Assembly: GCF_018918145.1 (NCBI RefSeq)
Contig: NZ_JAHLPX010000009.1
Location: 1-64,000 of the forward strand
Length of the DNA stretch: 64,000 bases
Origin: Anaerotignum sp. MSJ-24
GTDB lineage: Bacteria; Bacillota; Clostridia; Lachnospirales; Anaerotignaceae
Direction of reading: 5' to 3'
Part shown: piece after piece, positions 1 to 5,975 of the stretch
How positions within the stretch are numbered: the first letter of the stretch is position 1
How the letters are laid out: each line of letters begins with the position of its first letter
Position numbers and translations under genes: made by a program
Notes under the pieces: model-generated
What the model saw: the letters and a program-made list of their open reading frames with translations, nothing else
Database searches by the model: none
Told to the model about the DNA's origin: nothing

Positions 1-1
1 G

Positions 2-67
2 GCTGCCAGAGATAGTAATGCGGTTGGCGGAATCCATTCAATGCATCTTAAGATGCTGCGCCTGTAA
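2..67 (+). pseudogene. possible 3' end of a transposase accessory gene (tnpB-like)
   Basis: The frame entering from the left edge ends with TAA at 65-67. Its last 21 residues contain RDSNAVGGI, which loosely resembles the RDxNAAxNI motif near the end of TnpB proteins. It is followed at once by three hairpins, as expected of an IS200/IS605 right end. Only the tail is visible and the motif match is imperfect, so this is a weak call. Confidence 0.25.
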
Positions 68-115
68 TACGCCCTTCTAGGGCGAGTACAAACCACTAGT
101 TTAACTAGTGGTTTT
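43..115 (+). repeat. three consecutive hairpins; possible IS200/IS605 right end
   Basis: Three perfect or near-perfect stem-loops follow each other: GCATCTTAAGATGC (43-56), CGCCC-TTCTA-GGGCG (70-84) and AACCACTAG-TTTAA-CTAGTGGTT (91-113), the last followed by a short T run. The last could be a rho-independent terminator. Three stacked hairpins at the end of a short open frame also look like the subterminal palindromes and right-end guide-RNA scaffold of an IS200/IS605 element. The element itself would lie left of the window. Confidence 0.4.
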
Positions 116-233
116 GATTATAGGGATTGCTGTGGGTTGCTTGGCTTTTTGCAAGATTGATTTTGTTCGCGATTGGGTATATAATATTGACAACGAGTAT
201 AGGTTGTTTTCCGATATGTTTTGGAGGAAGAAG

Positions 234-425
234 ATGGAATACATTTCAATAAAACAAGCATCAGAAAAATGGGGAATTACGAAGAGAAGGATCCAGGTTT
301 TGTGTGCTGAAGGAAGAATTGAAGGTGCAACTAAAATTGGTTCATTTTGGGCGATTCCTTCGGAGGCTGTGAAGCCAAGCGATATGAGAATTAAAAGCGG
401 AAAATATGTAAAAGAGAAGGAGTAA
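234..425 (+). CDS. small excisionase/MerR-like helix-turn-helix DNA-binding protein
   Basis: A 63-residue protein. The segment EYISIKQASEKWGITKRRIQ is a typical winged-HTH of the MerR/excisionase type, followed by a wing (GATKIGSFWAIP) and a basic tail. ATG 234 is chosen because GGAGG lies 5-9 bases upstream (222-230); an upstream in-frame extension to 108 has no ribosome site and crosses the hairpin end. Such orphan HTH proteins occur beside mobile or restriction genes in Clostridia. The stop lies 3 bases before the next start, so it is probably the first gene of the island operon and may regulate it. DNA binding is inferred from the fold. Confidence 0.75.
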   Translation: MEYISIKQASEKWGITKRRIQVLCAEGRIEGATKIGSFWAIPSEAVKPSDMRIKSGKYVKEKE

Positions 426-428
426 CGC

Positions 429-1187
429 ATGTTTAATCCAGGATTAGAGATAGGGCAGATTTTGAAAAATGCTGATATTGTAGAAAAATTCAAGTGTGGA
501 AATATGGGTGGTATGAGACGTTCCAAAACCACAAATACGCTTGTTATTGTATCAGACTATACAAAAGGAATTTACCATGACAAATGGATAGGTGGTGTTC
601 TTCATTATACAGGAATGGGCAAGTCAGGAGACCAGGATATAAGATGGTCCCAGAATGCGACGCTTGCGGATTCTGATTTTAATGGAGTCGATGTACATTT
701 GTTTGAGGTTATAGATGCTGGAGAGTATATTTACTGCGGAAGAATTGAACTTGTTGATAAACCATATACTGATATGCAGCCTGGTGAGGATGGAAATGAC
801 AGAAAGGTATGGATGTTTCCAATTAGACCAGTGCCGGACAACGATGTGAAAAAGCCTCCAATGTTTGTGTTCAAAGATATTGAAGATTATAAGAACAGAG
901 GCAAAAATGTTGATTCGGAATATGCAAAGTTCTTAGAAGAAAACAAGAAGAAAAAAGTGAAGAATAGTAGTGCTGTAATTCCGGTGCAGGTGAGCAAACC
1001 AGAACCAAAGAAAATAGTGAATGCGCCTGATGATATTGAGGCAAAAACAGTAAATCATAAAAAGTATGGAGTTGGGCTTATAAAAAAGGTGGAAGGACCA
1101 AATATTGTTATTAACTTCAAGAGTGTTGGTGAGAAGACGCTAAACTATGAGGTTTGCATGAAAAATAAACTGCTGGAGATTTTATAG
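429..1187 (+). CDS. SRA-domain (ScoMcrA-like) modified-DNA reader with C-terminal PcrA/UvrD-type Tudor domain
   Basis: 252 residues. Residues ~1-135 match the SRA/YDG-like domain found at the N-terminus of ScoMcrA-type HNH endonucleases: LHYTGMGKSGDQD, GVDVHLFEV, YCGRIELVDKPY and VWMFPI are the recognisable blocks. SRA domains flip out and read modified cytosines. A linker of about 65 residues leads to ~205-252 (KYGVGLIKKVEG, INFKSVGEKTLN, LLEIL), which looks like the Tudor-like C-terminal domain of PcrA/UvrD helicases, a protein-interaction or nucleic-acid module. No HNH nuclease is fused; nuclease-like genes lie downstream instead. The stop codon abuts the Nudix ATG. The SRA call is firm from pattern, the Tudor call moderate; the role in modified-DNA sensing is inferred. 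Confidence 0.75.
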   Translation: MFNPGLEIGQILKNADIVEKFKCGNMGGMRRSKTTNTLVIVSDYTKGIYHDKWIGGVLHYTGMGKSGDQDIRWSQNATLADSDFNGVDVHLFEVIDAGEYIYCGRIELVDKPYTDMQPGEDGNDRKVWMFPIRPVPDNDVKKPPMFVFKDIEDYKNRGKNVDSEYAKFLEENKKKKVKNSSAVIPVQVSKPEPKKIVNAPDDIEAKTVNHKKYGVGLIKKVEGPNIVINFKSVGEKTLNYEVCMKNKLLEIL

Positions 1188-1574
1188 ATGAAAACAATAA
1201 GAGTAGTGGCAGCAGTTATCAAGAATGAAAATAAGATATTTGCTACAGCTAGAGGATATGGTGAGTTTAAAGGTCAGTGGGAGTTTCCGGGCGGTAAGAT
1301 AGAGGCCGGGGAAACGCCACAGGAAGCCCTTGTGCGCGAGATAAAAGAAGAACTTGAGACAACAATCCAAGTAGGTGATTTAATCGACACCATTGAGCAT
1401 GACTATCCAACATTCCATTTGTCGATGGATTGTTATTGGTGTGACATTGTCGAAGGAGAGCTTAAGTTGTTAGAGGCAGAGTCGGCCAGGTGGTTATCAA
1501 AAGAAGAATTATATGATGTAAAGTGGCTTCCTGCGGATATCCTACTGATTGAAAAGATTAAGAAGAATCTTTAG
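1188..1574 (+). CDS. MutT-like Nudix hydrolase
   Basis: 128 residues, the usual MutT/8-oxo-dGTP diphosphatase length. The Nudix box runs from about residue 35 to 57 (GGKIEAGETPQEALVREIKEEL) and keeps the REIKEE metal-binding core; the glycine normally near its end is replaced. Nudix proteins of this group hydrolyse oxidised or modified dNTPs, or CTP derivatives. The ATG directly follows the stop of the SRA gene, so the two are translationally linked. That position suggests a job on modified nucleotides or signalling nucleotides rather than general housekeeping, but this is inference. The family call is secure; the substrate is not known. Confidence 0.85.
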   Translation: MKTIRVVAAVIKNENKIFATARGYGEFKGQWEFPGGKIEAGETPQEALVREIKEELETTIQVGDLIDTIEHDYPTFHLSMDCYWCDIVEGELKLLEAESARWLSKEELYDVKWLPADILLIEKIKKNL

Positions 1575-1583
1575 AAGAAAAGT

Positions 1584-1769
1584 ATGGGATTATTTGATGT
1601 GGATGAAGAAAAGTTATAAGCTTTATATCACAGAGCATGGCATGAAGCAGGAATGAGTTTTGTGGATTCAAGAAAGTATCCTTATTTGAATAAGTAACTT
1701 ATCCAGTATGCTAGGGAGAATAATTGCTCTTTTGATGAAGCTTGGAGAATTGCAAAGGTTGGTATGTAA
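1584..1769 (+). pseudogene. small ORF (61 codons) interrupted by two in-frame TAA codons
   Basis: Reading from ATG 1584 gives a coherent protein-like frame to TAA 1767-1769, broken by TAA at 1617-1619 and 1695-1697. Segments are MGLFDVDEEKL / ALYHRAWHEAGMSFVDSRKY ... NK / LIQYARENNCSFDEAWRIAK. Both stops fall where a glutamine (CAA) would fit, so each needs only one C-to-T change. The final stop is one base before the ATG of the next gene, as in an intact operon. I do not recognise the family. It is most simply a decayed small gene; read errors are possible. Confidence 0.55.
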
Positions 1770-1770
1770 A

Positions 1771-2310
1771 ATGGATATAGTTAGTTTACTTGAAGAATTT
1801 GTTGACTTAATCAGAAACGAAGAATTCGAGGTATATAACGAGTTTAGCTTGCAGCATGAATTAGGAATTTTCCTGCGTGCAAAGCTAACAGGAAATAAAG
1901 TGCAGTTTGAAAGAAATGCTAAGTTCTTTGGAATAACTGGTACAGTAAAGCATGAGATAGATATTGTTATTTATAATGAGAATGAGAAATATGCGATTGA
2001 ATTAAAGTATCCACTGAATGGACAGTATCCGGAACAGATGTATTCCTTCGTTAAAGATATAAAGTTTATGGAACAGCTCAAAGAGGCAGGATTCGATGGA
2101 GCATACTGTGTGACACTTGTGCAGGATAAGAATTTCTATTCTGGAAATAAGGTTGATGGTGTGTATTCATATTTTAGAAATGAAAATACAATTCATGGGA
2201 CTATTATAAAGCCAACTGGTAAAAAGGATGAAAGTATAGATGTTCATGGAGAGTATCAGGTTGAGTGGAAATCCATAAACAACTGGAAATATTATATTGT
2301 GGATATGTGA
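1771..2310 (+). CDS. predicted PD-(D/E)XK-fold nuclease-like protein
   Basis: 179 residues from ATG 1771. This start is preferred over a 63-base longer frame from 1708, which would overlap the preceding small ORF in another frame. The core has the order of PD-(D/E)XK nucleases: Glu30 (QHELG), Asp64 in HEIDIVIYN, then Glu77-x-Lys79 in YAIELKYP. These residues would bind the metal and cut DNA. The rest (FVKDIKFMEQLKEAGFDGAY) resembles proteins from restriction or defence loci, but I cannot name a family. Its stop overlaps a possible ATG of the next gene (TGATG, 2308-2312). Fold prediction is moderate; the DNA target is unknown, though the SRA gene upstream suggests modified DNA. Confidence 0.65.
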   Translation: MDIVSLLEEFVDLIRNEEFEVYNEFSLQHELGIFLRAKLTGNKVQFERNAKFFGITGTVKHEIDIVIYNENEKYAIELKYPLNGQYPEQMYSFVKDIKFMEQLKEAGFDGAYCVTLVQDKNFYSGNKVDGVYSYFRNENTIHGTIIKPTGKKDESIDVHGEYQVEWKSINNWKYYIVDM

Positions 2311-2338
2311 TGTGCATTAAGAAAAGAGGCGGGTTTTT

Positions 2339-3361
2339 ATAGAAACAATTGGACTGAGAAAAGATATCAATAAATTATTAAAGAAGGCGAGAGAAACTGC
2401 AAAACCAGATAAATGTATCCTATGTGGAAAAACACAAACAAGTTTTTGTAATTCGCATTCTATTCCACACATGATCTTAAAAACAATAGCATGTGAAGGA
2501 AAAGTTTTAGAACCATGGGTGTTAATGGATGAAATTGATGTGGTAGATTTAGAATCGGGAATAAAAAAGTCTGGAACTTTCCATTTTATATGCAGAGAAT
2601 GTGATGCTTTATATTTTCAAGACTATGAAAATAAAGAGGCATTGCTTAATGATCCCACAGATAAAATGCTTGCGGAAATTGCATTAAAAAGTATGTTACA
2701 AATGCTATCGAAAAGAAATGAGGAAATAGCTCTTTTTGATATTTTTCAAAAAAGGTCAGGTGCGATAATAAACAAAGAACAGTTAGATGAAGATAAGTTA
2801 TTAGATATAAATGATTATATGTTTGATATGGATGTTTACAAACGAATTATCCAAAATAATGAAAAAGATGGGTTTAAAATTGTATTTTGGGAGAAATTAC
2901 CTTACGTTACTCCGATAGCTGTTCAGACGCCAATTACACTATATAAGGATATCGAAGGGACTGTGATTAACGATATCTATAATCCGGATCCAAATCTTCA
3001 TATGCAAACAATGTACATGTGTGTATTCCCTATTGAACATGAAACGGTAGTTGGAGTATTTTATCATAAGAAGGATAGAAATTATAGAAGCTTTCTACAT
3101 CAGATGAATTGTATGTCTGCGAGTAAGAAGCTGCAATATATAAATTATTTGATTTTTGCGAATACTGAGAACTATTATTTTTCAAAAACGATAGAAGATA
3201 TTGTCAGGGATAATGAAAAATTAAAATTATTGGGACAGGAGAATAATGGGGAGCCGCATTTAGGAATGCTTAGACCATTAGAACAGTTACTGGAATATAA
3301 GCAGATCAAACCAGATGAAATTCCTAATTTTTTAATGCCGGAGTACAAGATAAATAGTTAG
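2339..3361 (+). CDS. zinc-finger, HNH-like protein of unknown function, start damaged
   Basis: The frame encodes ~340 residues. Near the N-terminus is CILCG followed by HSIPH (2429-2470), and later FHFICREC with YFQDYENKEAL, a pattern like HNH-type Zn-binding proteins. I cannot name the family. The first in-frame ATG (2471) falls after the CxxC and HSIPH, so it would delete the finger. Two explanations: an ATA start at 2339 after AAGAGGCGGG, or an ancestral ATG at 2310, overlapping the previous stop as TGATG, followed by loss of one T in the run 2334-2338. Restoring one T gives a continuous protein from 2310. It ends the island operon. Confidence 0.6.
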   Translation: METIGLRKDINKLLKKARETAKPDKCILCGKTQTSFCNSHSIPHMILKTIACEGKVLEPWVLMDEIDVVDLESGIKKSGTFHFICRECDALYFQDYENKEALLNDPTDKMLAEIALKSMLQMLSKRNEEIALFDIFQKRSGAIINKEQLDEDKLLDINDYMFDMDVYKRIIQNNEKDGFKIVFWEKLPYVTPIAVQTPITLYKDIEGTVINDIYNPDPNLHMQTMYMCVFPIEHETVVGVFYHKKDRNYRSFLHQMNCMSASKKLQYINYLIFANTENYYFSKTIEDIVRDNEKLKLLGQENNGEPHLGMLRPLEQLLEYKQIKPDEIPNFLMPEYKINS

Positions 3362-3442
3362 ACAGAAGTATAGTTATAAATTTTGGGTGTTAAAAGTTGA
3401 GTTTTTTTCATAAGGGTGTTAATTTGTAAGAAAGTACAGGTG

Positions 3443-3484
3443 TCCACGCATGATAATGCGGTGTTAGCTTACCCCGCACGTGGA
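3443..3484. repeat. composite hairpin in island spacer
   Basis: Outer stem TCCACG/CGTGGA (3443-3448 and 3479-3484) stacks on an inner stem TGCGG/CCGCA (3457-3461 and 3474-3478), with an 8-base bulge on the 5' side only. It has no T run, so it is not a simple terminator. It could be a structured RNA or a recombination end near the right edge of the island. The rest of 3362-3541 holds no gene I can support. Confidence 0.4.
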
Positions 3485-3540
3485 GAGCGTAGTAATGTTG
3501 ACAAAAACACCGGATTGATATTTTTAAAGAACTTAAAAAC

Positions 3541-3583
3541 AAAAACATGGATATGCCAACAAACGGTGATATCCATGTTTTAC
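3541..3583. terminator. rho-independent terminator at island end
   Basis: Stem AAAACATGGATAT/ATATCCATGTTTT around a loop of about 15 bases. It lies between the convergent island operon and the 5'-nucleotidase gene and can serve either strand. Confidence 0.75.
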
Positions 3584-3592
3584 TTTGTTTTA

Positions 3593-5476
3593 TTAAAATA
3601 TGAAAAAAATAAATTTAATTATTTGTATTACTATTATAATAGCTATTATACCCAATGTTGAAAAGAACTTAATCAGAACTCTGGCATATTTGTTAAGATG
3701 TGAGAATATCGCCGAAAAGCTTATGTCTTCACATCTTATTTTTCTGCCATGAAGAGTTGCGTAATAATCCGGAATAACCGGTATTCCGTCATTATCGGCA
3801 GGAAATGATCTCATGTATTTTGTTACAGCATTCCAGGCCTTAAGTTCATGACCTTTGTAATAGATAATGGAATCGTTAATGTTTTTATATTTGTCGCCGA
3901 TACGGTTTTTGGGCTGAACTTTCATAATGCCTTTTACACGATACTGTGCTGAGTTGAACATATTCCATGTGTAAAGGTCGAGCACTGCACTGAACATACG
4001 GCTGTCATCAACGGCATAATGTTTGTTGTTGTCATCAACAAAATATATTTCAAAGATCTTATTCATTAACACCCTGTGCGGATTATATTTAAAATGTAAT
4101 CCGCTCATGTAAAATCTTGATGTTTTTATATAATCCGATATTGATGCGTCTATTTCCATCATGAACATGAGTTCCTTTTGTGTAATATACACATGTATGA
4201 GAGGATTTCCGGATATATCATCAGGACCCTTTCCGAGCGAAAGAGAGTTAAATACGTTTTCAACAGTTATACTTCCTTTGGGATATGTGTCGCGAATAAC
4301 ACCCGAAGGAACTATTGCAACATCTATTTTTTCGCCAAGGGCCTTTTCGGCGGCATATCGGTAGGCATCGGAAATAAGATTGCCTAAATTGTTTTCTGTA
4401 TGTTTATTTTCCAAATCCTTTTGCGTGCTGAAATCAATGTTGTTTTTAGCAAGAATTTCTTTACTTGAGCATTCGAACATGGCAAGATAATTTTGGTTTA
4501 CCTTTTCCATATAGCCGTCAATCTTGTCTTGAACAAATTTGTTCTGCACAATAGAGTTGTCAATAAGTACAAGCTTGTATCCGTCTAATGTCCAGCGCTT
4601 TGAATGATTTCTGTGCATTTTGATAATACCGGCATATTTTCCGTATTCACCCGGAGAAATGATGACAGTATTTCCGTGTATTATAGGTTCATCTATGCGT
4701 ATATGGGAATGTCCGCTTAAAATTAAATCAATATCTGGTACGGCTTTTGCAATATGCTCGTCTTCGGATTTTCTGTATTTTTCACTTGTTCCGCAATGAG
4801 AAAGACAGATAATCATATCCGGATTTTCGTTGGTTTTTATCTCATGTACCGTTTCTTTCAGGGCAGAGATTGGACTTGAAAATATAAGACAGCAGGATGG
4901 GGCACATGAAAAGGCATTTTTGCCGAATACGCCGGTTACGGCTATTTTTAAACCGTTGTGATAAATTACTGTGTATTTTTTTATATTAAAACGGTCAAAG
5001 GCATCGAGTAAATTTTGCTGCTCCTCTGAAAGACCCTTTTCCTCCATTTTGGCTCTGTTTATGTTGCAAAGAACTATTTCGGGCAGAGTATCACCGCTGT
5101 TGTTTGCACTTTTAAGCATAGAAATGATACCTTCTGTGCCGTAATCAAACTCATGGTTTCCTATTGTTGTGGCACTGCATCCGATAAGTCCAAGACTTCT
5201 CAGTTCAAAGGCCTCCCGGCGGTACATGGTCTGGAACAGTGTTCCCATGGAAAAATCGCCGGAATCGAAAACAAGAGTATTGTCACCAAGCTTGTCTATT
5301 ACGGTTTTTATTCTTGAAAGACCGCCGAGTTCTGTATTTTTTCCGTCTTTATTAGTAATAAAGCTGTTTAAATGCGAGTGTAGGTCGGTCGTTGTAACTA
5401 TATTTATGATTTCATCTTTACTGTCTGTATTTGCAGGAGAATTGTCTGCAGAAACAGTAGAATGTCTGTTTTTCAT
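3593..5476 (-). CDS. 5'-nucleotidase / 2',3'-cyclic phosphodiesterase family metallophosphoesterase, C-terminal membrane anchor
   Basis: 627 residues from the ATG at 5476, which has GGAG seven bases upstream; a six-residue longer start has no site. N-terminal calcineurin-like domain with the full metal motifs: DLHSH (~31), DSGDF (~71), GNHEFDYG (~106), LSHCGT and SGHSHIR. The C-terminal half is the 5'-nucleotidase substrate-binding domain (NLISDAYRYAAE, IVPSGVIRDTY). It hydrolyses nucleotides or cyclic nucleotides. Unlike most relatives it has no signal peptide; instead it ends in one hydrophobic helix (GIIAIIIVIQIIKFIFFIF), suggesting tail anchoring with the enzyme facing the cytoplasm. It is monocistronic. 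Confidence 0.9.
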   Translation of the reverse strand: MKNRHSTVSADNSPANTDSKDEIINIVTTTDLHSHLNSFITNKDGKNTELGGLSRIKTVIDKLGDNTLVFDSGDFSMGTLFQTMYRREAFELRSLGLIGCSATTIGNHEFDYGTEGIISMLKSANNSGDTLPEIVLCNINRAKMEEKGLSEEQQNLLDAFDRFNIKKYTVIYHNGLKIAVTGVFGKNAFSCAPSCCLIFSSPISALKETVHEIKTNENPDMIICLSHCGTSEKYRKSEDEHIAKAVPDIDLILSGHSHIRIDEPIIHGNTVIISPGEYGKYAGIIKMHRNHSKRWTLDGYKLVLIDNSIVQNKFVQDKIDGYMEKVNQNYLAMFECSSKEILAKNNIDFSTQKDLENKHTENNLGNLISDAYRYAAEKALGEKIDVAIVPSGVIRDTYPKGSITVENVFNSLSLGKGPDDISGNPLIHVYITQKELMFMMEIDASISDYIKTSRFYMSGLHFKYNPHRVLMNKIFEIYFVDDNNKHYAVDDSRMFSAVLDLYTWNMFNSAQYRVKGIMKVQPKNRIGDKYKNINDSIIYYKGHELKAWNAVTKYMRSFPADNDGIPVIPDYYATLHGRKIRCEDISFSAIFSHLNKYARVLIKFFSTLGIIAIIIVIQIIKFIFFIF

Positions 5477-5670
5477 AATTAATCTCCGTATCATTTAATA
5501 TACTTATTGTATATTTTTTTTGTTAGGAGTACAACACATTTTGACGTAAAAAAGTATTAAAAGTTTATGAATAGGTTATTTATAGCTATATTGTATTAAA
5601 ATAAAACAATTAAATTGATAATTTTTGCTATGATTAAAAAATATATATCTTATAATGCAACAACATATAT

Positions 5671-5750
5671 ATTACAATGCTTAAATTTGATTTAAATATT
5701 GTAATTTAACAGAATGTATGATAATATAATATATATATAAATTACAATAT
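5671..5750. promoter_or_regulatory. ATTACAAT repeats, possible operator
   Basis: ATTACAAT at 5671-5678, its inverted copy ATATTGTAAT at 5696-5705 and a third copy ATTACAATAT at 5741-5750 frame an AT-rich tract with TATAAT-like boxes upstream of the leader ORF and adhesin operon. The spacing suggests a regulator site, but no regulator is identified. The divergent spacer 5500-5780 otherwise shows only AT-rich sequence. Confidence 0.35.
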
Positions 5751-5784
5751 ACTTACGAAATGTTTACAGAAAGGAGGAACTAAG

Positions 5785-5883
5785 ATGAAATTTATATCTG
5801 AAATTAAACAAATATATCTGTGGACGGAAGAAATAAAGATAGATGTTTTTGACTTATGCGTAGCTATAAATACAAGTTGCTAA
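5785..5883 (+). CDS. 32-residue leader-type peptide
   Basis: ATG 5785 follows a near-perfect ribosome site (AGAAAGGAGGAACTAAG, 5768-5784) and reads 32 codons to TAA 5881-5883. The peptide starts MKFISEIKQIYLWTEE and ends DLCVAINTSC with two cysteines, one C-terminal. A strong terminator begins one base before the stop ends, and the surface-adhesin gene follows without an evident promoter of its own. It may be a regulatory leader peptide or a free small peptide (for example a signal). I do not recognise a family. The strong site supports translation; function is open. Confidence 0.5.
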   Translation: MKFISEIKQIYLWTEEIKIDVFDLCVAINTSC

Positions 5884-5928
5884 GGCACATTTTGTCCATG
5901 GATATATTAAGACAAAATGTGCCTTTTT
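5882..5928 (+). terminator. strong terminator/attenuator before the adhesin operon
   Basis: A 15-bp stem, AAGGCACATTTTGTC against GACAAAATGTGCCTT, with a 14-base loop and five Ts. It separates the leader ORF from the adhesin gene 48 bases downstream, so the operon depends on read-through or antitermination. Confidence 0.85.
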
Positions 5929-5975
5929 AAAACTGAATACATTTTAATTGTTTTTCGGCATGGAGGTTGACCAAT

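Noticed and set aside
1188-1370. - strand ORF opposite the Nudix gene and similar antisense frames throughout
   Set aside because: They mirror strongly supported + strand genes and have no independent motif or ribosome-site support.
1584-1769. Stop-codon reassignment (TAA read as Gln) as explanation of the two internal stops
   Set aside because: Genes all over the window, including smpB, fmt, zapA and importer genes, end properly at TAA, so a changed code is excluded; a pseudogene is simpler.
1708-2310. Longer start for the PD-(D/E)XK protein
   Set aside because: The extra 21 codons overlap the upstream small ORF in another frame and have no ribosome site; ATG 1771 fits the operon spacing.
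3416-3661. 81-codon ORF on the + strand
   Set aside because: It runs through the composite hairpin and the terminator and into the 3' end of the nucleotidase gene; no ribosome site and no family resemblance.
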